A stretch of 64,000 nt of DNA from SCUD01 sp036824505 (GTDB taxonomy: Bacteria; Pseudomonadota; Gammaproteobacteria; Steroidobacterales; Steroidobacteraceae), in assembly GCA_036824505.1 (NCBI GenBank), contig DAITAA010000016.1, positions 10,024-74,023 on the forward strand, in the 5' to 3' direction. The notes beneath the pieces were generated by a model. The model did not search any database and was not told where the DNA came from. It saw nothing but the letters and a program-made list of their open reading frames with translations. Position 1 is the first letter of the stretch; every line of letters starts with the position of its first letter. Of this stretch, positions 27,419-35,790 are shown one piece after another. Both the position numbers and the translations under genes were made by a program.

Positions 27419-28371
27419 CGACAAAGCGACTGCGCTGTGCGGTGATCGGCGCCGGCTACCTCGGGCGCTTCCATGCCCAGAAATATGCGGGGCTCGCGCG
27501 TTGCGACCTGGTCGGCGTCGTCGATCCGGACGCAACCGCGCGCGAACGCATCGCAAAGGAACTGGGGGTCGCCGTATTTGCCGATCACAGCGACCTGCTC
27601 GGCCGCACCGATGCGGTGAGCGTTGCGACGCCGACCGCGACACATCATGCGGTTGCGCTGGACTTCCTGAGATCCGGTTCGCATGTGCTGGTTGAAAAGC
27701 CGATCACTGCGACTGAAGCGGAAGCGCGCGAGCTCATTGCACTCGCAGCGAAGGGCAACCGCGTGCTGCAGGTCGGGCACCTGGAACGCTTCAATCCGGT
27801 GATCCTGGCGGTCGCCGGCGAGCTCGTGAATCCGCGCTTCATCGAATCGAACCGCCTGGCGCCATTCAAGCCGCGTGGCACGGATGTCAGCGTCGTGCTC
27901 GACCTGATGATCCATGACATCGACCTGATCCAGAATGTGGTCCATTCGCCGATCGCATCGATTGACGCGGTCGGTGCGCCGGTATTCAGCGACGAGATCG
28001 ACATCGCCAATGCCCGGATCCGCTTCGAGAATGGCTGCGTCGCAGATGTTACGGCGAGCCGCATCAGCATGAAATCGGAGCGCAAGCTTCGTGTCTTCCA
28101 GACTGACGCCTATCTGTCGATCGATCTTCAGCAGAAACTGCTGACCGTCGTGCGCCGTCCCGCCACGATCGAAGAGGGCGTCGCGCCCAAGGTCGATGTC
28201 GAGGAGCGCAGTTTCGAGCAAGGCGACGCCCTGCTGGCCGAAATAGAGTCCTTCCTCGATGCCATCGAGCAGGGCCGCCCGCCGGTCGTTTCGGGCGAGG
28301 ACGGATTGCGCGCCCTGCTGACTGCGACGCGAATCGCGGAACAAGTCGGCCGCATTCCTGTCTCCGCTTGA
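27415..28371 (+). CDS. Gfo/Idh/MocA family NAD(P)-dependent oxidoreductase
   Basis: The Rossmann core opens with RCAVIGAGYLGRFHAQKYA. VEKPI carries the catalytic-site Lys and VGHLERFNP belongs to the substrate pocket. C-terminal Gfo/Idh beta-sheet sequence (DLMIHDIDLIQN) follows. There is no ATG, GTG or TTG in frame at the right place. CTG at 27415 lies 8 nt after GGGAG and overlaps the preceding stop, so I propose it as the start (318 residues). A GTG at 27442 would delete half of the first beta strand. The pattern resembles sugar-nucleotide 3-dehydrogenases of lipid A pathways, but the substrate is not established. Confidence 0.82.
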   Translation: MTTKRLRCAVIGAGYLGRFHAQKYAGLARCDLVGVVDPDATARERIAKELGVAVFADHSDLLGRTDAVSVATPTATHHAVALDFLRSGSHVLVEKPITATEAEARELIALAAKGNRVLQVGHLERFNPVILAVAGELVNPRFIESNRLAPFKPRGTDVSVVLDLMIHDIDLIQNVVHSPIASIDAVGAPVFSDEIDIANARIRFENGCVADVTASRISMKSERKLRVFQTDAYLSIDLQQKLLTVVRRPATIEEGVAPKVDVEERSFEQGDALLAEIESFLDAIEQGRPPVVSGEDGLRALLTATRIAEQVGRIPVSA

Positions 28372-28403
28372 GCCGGGCCGCCGCCCGTTATACTGGCATC
28401 CGC

Positions 28404-30212
28404 ATGCAGCCGACCGATACCCGAGACCCGGATTACTACCACAAGGTGGTGGACTGCCAATGGGCCTGCCCGGCGCATACCGATGTGCCGGAGTACCTGC
28501 GCCTGATCGCGCTCGGCAGGTACTCCGACGCATACATGGTCAACCGCGAGTCGAATGTCTTCCCCGGGATCCTGGGGCGGGTCTGCGACCGGCCCTGCGA
28601 GCCCGCCTGCCGGCGCGGCAGGGTCGAGGAAAAACCGGTCGCAATCTGCCGCCTCAAGCGGGTCGCGGCGGACCAGCGTGATGACATCACGCCGCGGCTG
28701 CCGAAGGCGCCCGCGCAGAAGAATGGCAGGCGCATCGCCTGCATTGGCGCAGGCCCGGCGACACTGACCGTCGCCAACGACCTGCTGCCGCTCGGATACG
28801 AAATCGTGATCTTCGAGCAGTACGCCGTCGCCGGCGGACTGATGCGCACCAACATCCCGTCTTTCCGCCTGCCGGCGCAGGTGCTGGACGAGGAGATCGG
28901 CTACATCGTCGGCATGGGCGCCGACCTGCGCCTCGGATCGCCCGTCAAGAGCATGCGCAAGCTGCTCGAGCAGGGCGGTTTCGAGGCGGTTTTCGTTGGC
29001 ACGGGCGCGCCCAAGGGCAAGGAACTGAAGCTGCCGGGCCGCGACGAAACCGACCGCATCCACATCGGCATCGCATGGCTGGAATCGGTCGCCTTCGAGC
29101 ACATCGACAGGATCGGCGAGCGGGTCCTGATCATCGGCGTCGGCAATACGGCGATGGATTGCTGCAGGACATCACTCAGGCTCGGCGCAAAGAACGTCAA
29201 GGTCATGGCGCGCAAGCCACGCGGCTTCTTCAAGGCCTCGGAATGGGAGCTCGAGGATGCCGAGGAAGAGAAGGTCGAAATCGTCGTGAACCATGCGCCC
29301 AAGGCGTTTGTCGTCAAGGGCGGAAAATTGCAGGGTATGACCTTCGAGCGTCTCGAGTACGTGATGGACGGCCCCGAGATCAAGGACCAACGCGTGGTCG
29401 AGGAAGTATTCATTCCCTGCGACGACGTGATCCTCGCAATCGGTCAGGAAAATGCTTTCCCCTGGATCGAGCGTGACCTCGGCATTGAATTTGACCAGTG
29501 GGACGTGCCAAAGATCGACAAGGTCACGTATCAGTCGACACGCCCGGGCGTGTTCTTCGGCGGCGACGCGGCATTCGGCCCCAGGAACATCATTTGGGCC
29601 GTGGAGCATGGCCACCAGGCGGCGATCTCGATCCATAAGCATTGCAGTAGCCAGCCGCTCGCCGAGCGGATGCCGCGCGGTGTCAACCTGCAGAGCCGCA
29701 AGGTCGGCATGCAACAGTGGTCCTACAAGAACGACTACGACGCGGCGACGCGGCGCCTGATGCCGCATGTGAGCCTGAAAGACCGCTTCAAGCGCCTCAA
29801 CATCGAGGTCGAGCTCGGCTTTGACGCCGCGCGCGCAACGGAGGAGGTCTCGCGCTGCCTTAATTGCGACATCCAGACCGTGTTCCACGCGAGTCTCTGC
29901 ATCGAATGCGATGCCTGCATCGACATCTGCCCGACCGACTGCCTGACGATCACGGCAAATGGCGACGAAGCCGAGGTCATGGCGCGCCTGAAAGCCCCGC
30001 GCCGGAACCCCGACCAGCCGCTGTTTGTCTCCGAGCCGCTGAAACAGACCAGCCGCATCATGGTCAAAGACGAGGACCTGTGCGTGCACTGCGGCCTGTG
30101 CGCGGAGCGTTGCCCGACGGATGCCTGGGAGATGCAGAAGTCCTGGATCAAGATTCCCTATGCCGAGGATGAGGCCAGATGCCTGAGCGAGCCAGCGCTT
30201 CGCCGCGCGTAA
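28404..30212 (+). CDS. FAD-dependent NAD(P)H oxidoreductase (GltD-like) fused to 2x[4Fe-4S] ferredoxin
   Basis: This 602-residue protein has three parts. The N-terminal GltD-type Fe-S region carries CQWACPAHTDVPEYL and CDRPCEPACRRG. The FAD/NAD(P)-binding core carries GAGPATLTVANDLLPLG, GVGNTAMDC and FFGGDAAFG. The C-terminal ferredoxin domain has two CxxCxxC clusters (CIECDACIDICP and CVHCGLCAERCP). It overlaps korA by 34 bp and probably moves electrons between NAD(P)H and the KorAB ferredoxin site. Confidence 0.88.
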   Translation: MQPTDTRDPDYYHKVVDCQWACPAHTDVPEYLRLIALGRYSDAYMVNRESNVFPGILGRVCDRPCEPACRRGRVEEKPVAICRLKRVAADQRDDITPRLPKAPAQKNGRRIACIGAGPATLTVANDLLPLGYEIVIFEQYAVAGGLMRTNIPSFRLPAQVLDEEIGYIVGMGADLRLGSPVKSMRKLLEQGGFEAVFVGTGAPKGKELKLPGRDETDRIHIGIAWLESVAFEHIDRIGERVLIIGVGNTAMDCCRTSLRLGAKNVKVMARKPRGFFKASEWELEDAEEEKVEIVVNHAPKAFVVKGGKLQGMTFERLEYVMDGPEIKDQRVVEEVFIPCDDVILAIGQENAFPWIERDLGIEFDQWDVPKIDKVTYQSTRPGVFFGGDAAFGPRNIIWAVEHGHQAAISIHKHCSSQPLAERMPRGVNLQSRKVGMQQWSYKNDYDAATRRLMPHVSLKDRFKRLNIEVELGFDAARATEEVSRCLNCDIQTVFHASLCIECDACIDICPTDCLTITANGDEAEVMARLKAPRRNPDQPLFVSEPLKQTSRIMVKDEDLCVHCGLCAERCPTDAWEMQKSWIKIPYAEDEARCLSEPALRRA

Positions 30213-31999
30213 ACGATTTCACGATCAAGTTTGCAAACGTCAACGGCTCGGGATCCGCCAGCGCCAACGCGCTGGTCATGAAGGCGATCTTCCGGATGGG
30301 CGTGCCGGTCGTCGGCAAGAACTTCTTCCCGTCGAACATCCAGGGCCTGCCGACCTGGTACGAGATCCGCGTGACGCGCGAGGGCTGGAGGGCGCGCGCC
30401 GGGAGCGTCGACATCATGGTCGCGATGAACGCGGAGACCTATTCGCGCGACGTGCGCGAGGTCGTTGCCGGCGGCTGCCTGGTCTACGACTCGACCTGGC
30501 CGAGCAGCACGCTGCTCTCGCGTGACGACATCCGGACCTGTGGTGTCCCGTTCGCGCAGCTCTGCAACGAGAACTTCGAGGGCTCGCGGGCCCGCACGCT
30601 GATGAAGAACATCATGTACGCGGGCGCATTAGCGGCGCTGATCGATCTCGACCTTGAGGTTATCCGGGCGCTGCTGGCAGAGACCTTCGCGAAGAAGCCG
30701 GCGCTGGTCGAATCGAACATGAAGGCGATCGAGATCGGCTATCGCTATGCGAAGGAGAAATTCGCCTGTCCGTTGCCGACGCGGATCGAGCGCATGAATA
30801 CGACGGCGGGCCACATCATGATCGATGGCAATACGGCCGCGGCGCTTGGTTGCCTGTATGCGGGCGCCACGGTCGGCGCCTGGTATCCGATCACGCCATC
30901 CACCTCGCTGATGGACGCGTTTCAGGCGCTGTGCGCGCGGCACCGGGTGGACCCGGAGACCGGCAAGCGAAACTACGTGATCGTACAGGCCGAGGACGAG
31001 CTGGCGGCGATCGGTATCGTGATCGGCGCCTCATGGAACGGGGTGCGCGCGTTCACCCCGACCAGCGGCCCTGGCATCTCGCTGATGGAGGAGTTCATCG
31101 GACTTGCCTATTACGCCGAGGTGCCGGCCGTCATATTCGACGTGCAGCGCGTGGGGCCGTCGACCGGCATGCCGACGCGCACGCAGCAATGCGACCTGCT
31201 GGCCTGCGCCTACGCCTCGCACGGCGATACGCGCCACGTGATGCTGTTCCCGGACTCGCCGGAGGAATGCTTCCAGATGGCGGTCAAGGCCTTTGACCTG
31301 GCCGAACGCCTGCAGACGCCGGTGTTCGTGCTGCTCGACCTCGACATCGGCATGAACGACTGGATGGCGCCCGACTTCAAGTGGGACGACAGCTACAAGC
31401 CGGACCGCGGCAAGATGTTGAGCGAAGAGCAGATTGCCGGGCTCGGCAAGTTCCAGCGCTACCTCGACCCGGATGGCGACGGCATCCCGTACCGCACACT
31501 GCCGGGCGTCAGCCCGAAAGCGGCCTACTTCACGCGCGGCTCCGGCCACAACCGATTTGGCGCCTATACGGAGGATTCCGCGGAGTACCAGGACGTCATG
31601 GACCGCCTGACCCGCAAGTTTGCGACCGCAGCGCGGCTTGTGCCACCCGCAATGGTCGAGTCCCGCGGCGCATCAATGGCGATCGTGAGCCTGGGATCCT
31701 GCGACGCGCCTGTGCGCGAGGCGCTCGCGAAACTGCGCCGCGCGGGAACTGCAATCGACTACCTTCGCGTGCGCAGTTTCCCGTTCGGAACGGAAGTCGA
31801 GGAGTTCCTGGCCGCGCACCAGACCATCTTCGTCGTCGAGCAGAACCGCGACGCGCAGCTGCGCTCGCTGCTGACGCTCGAGACCGCAGTGGACAAGAAG
31901 AAGCTGCACTCGATCCTGCATTACAACGGCCTGCCGATGGCGGCGGATTGCATTGTGGACGGCGTCAATTCGGTGCTGGCCAAGGGAGTCGCGGCATGA
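30179..31999 (+). CDS. korA: 2-oxoacid:acceptor oxidoreductase, fused gamma-alpha subunit
   Basis: This 606-residue subunit joins an N-terminal gamma domain (NVNGSGSASANALVMKAIF, then DIMVAMN) to the alpha pyrimidine-binding domain. The alpha motif AWYPITPSTSLMDAF and the TSGPGISLMEEFIG and GPSTGMPTRTQQ segments are those of KorA/OorA enzymes. With KorB it should oxidise a 2-oxoacid (2-oxoglutarate most likely) to the acyl-CoA and reduce ferredoxin, or run in reverse. It overlaps its neighbours at both ends (34 bp and ATGA). Confidence 0.88.
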   Translation: MPERASASPRVNDFTIKFANVNGSGSASANALVMKAIFRMGVPVVGKNFFPSNIQGLPTWYEIRVTREGWRARAGSVDIMVAMNAETYSRDVREVVAGGCLVYDSTWPSSTLLSRDDIRTCGVPFAQLCNENFEGSRARTLMKNIMYAGALAALIDLDLEVIRALLAETFAKKPALVESNMKAIEIGYRYAKEKFACPLPTRIERMNTTAGHIMIDGNTAAALGCLYAGATVGAWYPITPSTSLMDAFQALCARHRVDPETGKRNYVIVQAEDELAAIGIVIGASWNGVRAFTPTSGPGISLMEEFIGLAYYAEVPAVIFDVQRVGPSTGMPTRTQQCDLLACAYASHGDTRHVMLFPDSPEECFQMAVKAFDLAERLQTPVFVLLDLDIGMNDWMAPDFKWDDSYKPDRGKMLSEEQIAGLGKFQRYLDPDGDGIPYRTLPGVSPKAAYFTRGSGHNRFGAYTEDSAEYQDVMDRLTRKFATAARLVPPAMVESRGASMAIVSLGSCDAPVREALAKLRRAGTAIDYLRVRSFPFGTEVEEFLAAHQTIFVVEQNRDAQLRSLLTLETAVDKKKLHSILHYNGLPMAADCIVDGVNSVLAKGVAA

Positions 32000-33051
32000 G
32001 CCTCACCACCAAGCCGAAAGTCGCAAATCCCGGCCTGCCGCTGAACACGCTCGGCCTCAATCGGCGCGATTACGAGGGCAGCATGTCCACGTTGTGCGCG
32101 GGCTGCGGCCATGATTCCGTGACCGCCGCCATCGTGCAGGCTGCCTACGAGCTGGCGTTGCCGCCACAGAGCGTGGTCAAGCTCTCGGGCATCGGCTGCT
32201 CGTCGAAGACGACGGCCTATTTCGTCGCCGGTGCACACGGGTTCAACGCCGTGCACGGCCGCATGCCGTCGATCGCAACCGGCGCGAACGCCGCCAACCG
32301 GAACCTGCGCTACATCGGCGTTTCTGGCGACGGCGACTCGCTCTCGATCGGCGTCGGCCAGCTCGCGCACGTGATCCGCCGCAATCTCGACATGGTCTAC
32401 ATCCTCGAGAACAACGGCGTCTACGGGCTGACCAAGGGCCAGTTCTCGGCGTCGGCCGACATCGGCTCGAAATCGAAGAAAGGCGAGGCCAACGAGCAGG
32501 AGCCGATCGACCCGGTGCTGCTCGCGCTTGCGTTGGGCGCCTCATTCGTCGCGCGCAGCTTCTCCGGCGACAAGGAACAACTAGTGCCGCTGATAAAGGC
32601 GGGCCTCTCCCACAGCGGTTTCGCGATCATCGATGTGCTGTCGCCCTGCGTGACGTTCAATGACCACGAGGGCTCGACCAAGAGTTACGCCTACGTGCGC
32701 GAGCATTCGGAGGCTCCGGTCGCTGCGGATTACGTCGCGCCGCAGCGCGAGATCAGCGTCAGTTACGCGCCGGGCGAGGTGCTGCCGGTGACCATGCACG
32801 ATGGCAGCAACATACTGCTGCGCAAGCTCGACCCGGGTTACGACCCGACCGATCGCGCACATGCATCCGAGTACGTGCAGGAACGCGCCATGCGCAACGA
32901 ATACGTGACCGGGCTGATTTACGTGGACCAGAAGCGCCGCGATTTCCACGCGCGGGCCAATACGACCGATGCGGCACTCAACAGCTTGCCATTCGAGCGC
33001 CTGTGCCCGGGCGCCGCGAAACTCCCGAAGATCCTCGCGTCATTCCGCTGA
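31996..33051 (+). CDS. korB: 2-oxoacid:acceptor oxidoreductase, beta (TPP-binding) subunit
   Basis: This 351-residue beta subunit binds thiamine diphosphate through GVSGDGDSLSIG and ENNGVYGLTKGQ. Four Cys that can hold the [4Fe-4S] cluster are conserved: CAGCGHD (two), GIGCSSKT and SPCVTFND. This is the KorB/OorB pattern. The start ATG at 31996 overlaps the korA stop. The 3' end overlaps the opposite-strand lipid kinase by 12 bp. Confidence 0.9.
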   Translation: MSLTTKPKVANPGLPLNTLGLNRRDYEGSMSTLCAGCGHDSVTAAIVQAAYELALPPQSVVKLSGIGCSSKTTAYFVAGAHGFNAVHGRMPSIATGANAANRNLRYIGVSGDGDSLSIGVGQLAHVIRRNLDMVYILENNGVYGLTKGQFSASADIGSKSKKGEANEQEPIDPVLLALALGASFVARSFSGDKEQLVPLIKAGLSHSGFAIIDVLSPCVTFNDHEGSTKSYAYVREHSEAPVAADYVAPQREISVSYAPGEVLPVTMHDGSNILLRKLDPGYDPTDRAHASEYVQERAMRNEYVTGLIYVDQKRRDFHARANTTDAALNSLPFERLCPGAAKLPKILASFR

Positions 33052-33990
33052 CGGGCGGCAATCGAGGACATTCAGAGCGCCGGGCTGCAGTTGCAGTGTT
33101 ACCGGCGTGCAGCCGATGTCCTGCCCGTCGGCCTCGACGCCGCAGGCAGGCGTGGCGCGAATGGTCACGGATCGGCAGCGCAGCGTGTGCACGGCCGGAT
33201 CGGTCGCCAGGCTCCCGTTGAAGAGCTTTGGCAGGCGCCGCAGGGCTGCCACGACCGGCAGCGCGTCGATCAGGACCAGGTCGAAGAATCCGTCGTCGAA
33301 CTGTGCTCCCGGAGCGAGACGCATACCGGCCCCGTAGTAGTGGCCGATGGCCGCAAGCGCAATCAGGTAGCGTCCGGACAGCGTTTGCCCGTCGGCCGTG
33401 ATCTCGAACTGCGGCGCCTCGTAGTGCATCAATGCGCGCGCGAGCCCGACCAGATAGGCGATGGCGCGCGGGCCGCCGCGGGGCGTCAGGCGCAGGGCCT
33501 GCGCGTTGATCCCGGTGCCGGCATTGTTGTGGAATACCAGCCGCCGCGGCGCATCACCGGATGCGGCCGCAGTCTGCGCGACGCCCATGTCGACGCGACG
33601 GCTCCCGCCACGCAGCATCGCCTTGGCAAGCAGTTCCGGGTCGTCGGGCACCTGCATCGCATGCGCCCAGTCATTGCCCGTGCCGAGCGGCGCGACTGCA
33701 GCGACCAGCTGCTCGAGCGGTACTTCGCGCTGTGCGAAGAGCCCGTTGACGAGTTCGTTGAAGGATCCGTCGCCGCCCAGCGCGAGCAGGCGACGATGAC
33801 CGCGCGCGATGGCCTGTCGCACCAGCTGGACTGCATGGCCGGCCTGTGTAGTGGTCGCGGATTCGTATTCGACGCCATGCCGGTTGAGCGCCGCGGACAG
33901 CAGCGGCCAACGACGCCGCGCGCGACCGCCCCCGGACACCGGATTGACGACGACGAACCAGCATGAAGACTCCCCCATGACGGACATCAT
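33040..33990 (-). CDS. Diacylglycerol/lipid kinase family protein (YegS-like)
   Basis: The DAGK catalytic domain is clear: VVVNPVSGGGRARRRWPLL, LLALGGDGSFNELVNG (GGDG nucleotide motif) and VAPLGTGNDWA. The C-terminal beta-rich domain follows (DGFFDLVLIDAL). The family phosphorylates lipids such as diacylglycerol or phosphatidylglycerol. Several starts are possible (ATG 33990, 33987, 33978); the frame is open further upstream, but that part is antisense to the dioxygenase gene. Length is about 316 residues. Confidence 0.85.
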   Translation of the reverse strand: MMSVMGESSCWFVVVNPVSGGGRARRRWPLLSAALNRHGVEYESATTTQAGHAVQLVRQAIARGHRRLLALGGDGSFNELVNGLFAQREVPLEQLVAAVAPLGTGNDWAHAMQVPDDPELLAKAMLRGGSRRVDMGVAQTAAASGDAPRRLVFHNNAGTGINAQALRLTPRGGPRAIAYLVGLARALMHYEAPQFEITADGQTLSGRYLIALAAIGHYYGAGMRLAPGAQFDDGFFDLVLIDALPVVAALRRLPKLFNGSLATDPAVHTLRCRSVTIRATPACGVEADGQDIGCTPVTLQLQPGALNVLDCRPSAE

Positions 33991-34035
33991 GCGGGACTCT
34001 GGAGCGGCTGTGAAAGCGGGGCATAATGCACTCCG

Positions 34036-34974
34036 ATGACTGAAGAGATCGTCCCGGTCAGCTACCAGCTCGCCAAACGCGACCCCGGAGCGTTCGTCAA
34101 GCATTTTGCCGGCAGCTTCGAGCGCTATGGCTTTGCCATCGTCAACGACCACGAACTGCCGCAGGCCCTGATCGACGGCTGCCTGAATCGCTTCAAGCAG
34201 TTTTTCGCGCTGCCGGAGGAGGAGAAACTCCGCTATCGCATCCCGGGCATCGGCGGAGCGCGCGGCTACACGCCCTTTGGCGTCGAGACCGCCAAGGGCG
34301 CCATCCACCACGACCTGAAGGAGTTCTGGCAGATCGGGCGCGAATTGCCGCCTGGCCATCGCTACCGCTCATCGATGCCGGACAACGTCTGGATTCCCGG
34401 CGATGACGGATTCAGGCGCGCGGCGCTCGACCTCTGGGAGTCCTTCGATGCAATGGGCCGCAGGCTGCTCGAGGCGATCGCGACGTATCTCGGCCTGCCG
34501 CAGCACTGGTTCGAAGACAAGGTGGGCGAGGGCAACAGCGTGCTGCGCGTGATTCACTATCCGCCGCTGAAGCAAGGCTCGACAGGCGTCCGGGCCGGTG
34601 CCCATGAGGACATCAACGTGATCACCCTCCTGCTCGGTGCCGAAGAGGGCGGCCTCGAGGTGCTGGATCGAAGCGGGCGCTGGCTGGCGATCAATCCGCC
34701 GCCCGGCATGCTGGTCTGCAATGTCGGTGACATGCTGCAGCGTTCGACCAATCACGTGCTGCCGTCGACGACGCATCGCGTCGTGAACCCGGTGGGCGCG
34801 CGCATGAATCACCCGCGGTACTCGATGCCATTCTTCCTGCACTACAATTCGGATTATCCGATCGCGACGCTGGCAGGCTGCATCACGCCGGAGCGGCCGA
34901 ACCGGTATCCAGATCCGATCCTCGCGGATGACTACCTGCGCGAGCGCCTGCGCGAAATCAATCTGCTCTACTGA
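34036..34974 (+). CDS. 2-oxoglutarate/Fe(II)-dependent dioxygenase (isopenicillin N synthase family)
   Basis: This 312-residue protein has the DIOX_N domain (VPVSYQLAKRDPGAFVKHF) and the 2OG-Fe(II) oxygenase core. Iron ligands are the HxD in GAHEDINVITLL and the later His in STTHRVVNP. The 2OG-binding Arg is in PRYSMPFF. The WFEDKVGEGNSVLRVIHYPP stretch is typical of this plant-like/bacterial subgroup. The substrate is unknown. tdk follows after 18 bp on the same strand. Confidence 0.9.
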   Translation: MTEEIVPVSYQLAKRDPGAFVKHFAGSFERYGFAIVNDHELPQALIDGCLNRFKQFFALPEEEKLRYRIPGIGGARGYTPFGVETAKGAIHHDLKEFWQIGRELPPGHRYRSSMPDNVWIPGDDGFRRAALDLWESFDAMGRRLLEAIATYLGLPQHWFEDKVGEGNSVLRVIHYPPLKQGSTGVRAGAHEDINVITLLLGAEEGGLEVLDRSGRWLAINPPPGMLVCNVGDMLQRSTNHVLPSTTHRVVNPVGARMNHPRYSMPFFLHYNSDYPIATLAGCITPERPNRYPDPILADDYLRERLREINLLY

Positions 34975-34992
34975 AGCCGGCGGCAGATAATC

Positions 34993-35580
34993 TTGGCGAA
35001 GCTGTATTTCTACTACTCGACGATGAATGCCGGGAAGTCCACGTCCCTGCTGCAGTCGAGCCACAATTACCGCGAGCGCGGCATGCGTACCCTGGTCTAC
35101 ACGGCCAGGCTCGACCAGCGCGGCGGCGGCAAGGTTCATTCCCGCATCGGCTTGACCAGCGAAGCGCTGCATTTCGACCGGACCAGCGATCTGCTTGCGG
35201 AAATCTCCGTCGAGCATGCCAGCCAGGCCGTCAGTTGCGTGCTGCTCGACGAGGCGCAATTCCTCTCGCCATCCCAGGTCGAACAGCTCGCGGCCGTCGT
35301 GGACCGCTTGTCCATACCGGTGCTGTGTTACGGGCTGCGCACCGATTTTCGGGGCGAACTGTTTCCCGGCAGCGCGCGGCTCCTCGCCCTCGCCGACGAA
35401 CTGTCGGAACTGAAGACCATCTGCCATTGCGGGCGCAAGGCGACGATGGTGGTGCGCGTCGGCGCCGATGGCGCGGTCGAGCGCGAAGGCGACCAGGTCG
35501 AAATTGGCGGCAATGAGCGCTACCTGCCGCTGTGCCGGCGCCATTTCTTCGAGGCGACAAGACCTGTCCATACCGAGTGA
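34993..35580 (+). CDS. tdk: Thymidine kinase
   Basis: Tdk phosphorylates thymidine for salvage. The 195-residue type II enzyme has the P-loop STMNAGKST, the catalytic LLDEAQFL, CYGLRTDFRGELFPGS (lasso region) and the zinc Cys/His set CHCGRKA and CRRHFF. Translation begins with TTG at 34993. Length is close to E. coli Tdk (205). Confidence 0.94.
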   Translation: MAKLYFYYSTMNAGKSTSLLQSSHNYRERGMRTLVYTARLDQRGGGKVHSRIGLTSEALHFDRTSDLLAEISVEHASQAVSCVLLDEAQFLSPSQVEQLAAVVDRLSIPVLCYGLRTDFRGELFPGSARLLALADELSELKTICHCGRKATMVVRVGADGAVEREGDQVEIGGNERYLPLCRRHFFEATRPVHTE

Positions 35581-35701
35581 AGGCCGCATTGAGCGCCAGC
35601 TGAGTGATGAAGCTCAGCATCGCGGGAGCAGTCAGCACGCGCGATGTGTTATGTGAAATGCCGGCGTTTGTCACTACACGCCATCGCGATAGGTTTACGA
35701 T

Positions 35702-35715
35702 AACCGCATGCGGTT
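35702..35715. promoter_or_regulatory. 14-bp perfect palindrome upstream of the Ser/Thr kinase gene
   Basis: AACCGCATGCGGTT is a perfect palindrome 75 bp before the kinase start, in a 210-bp gap that otherwise shows nothing I can name. It could be an operator. Confidence 0.3.
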
Positions 35716-35790
35716 GATCGCTCCTGCATGTACTGCTGGCAAGTCCATTCCGTGCGCAACAGATTTGCGACGAATTCGAAGTGATCGGAA

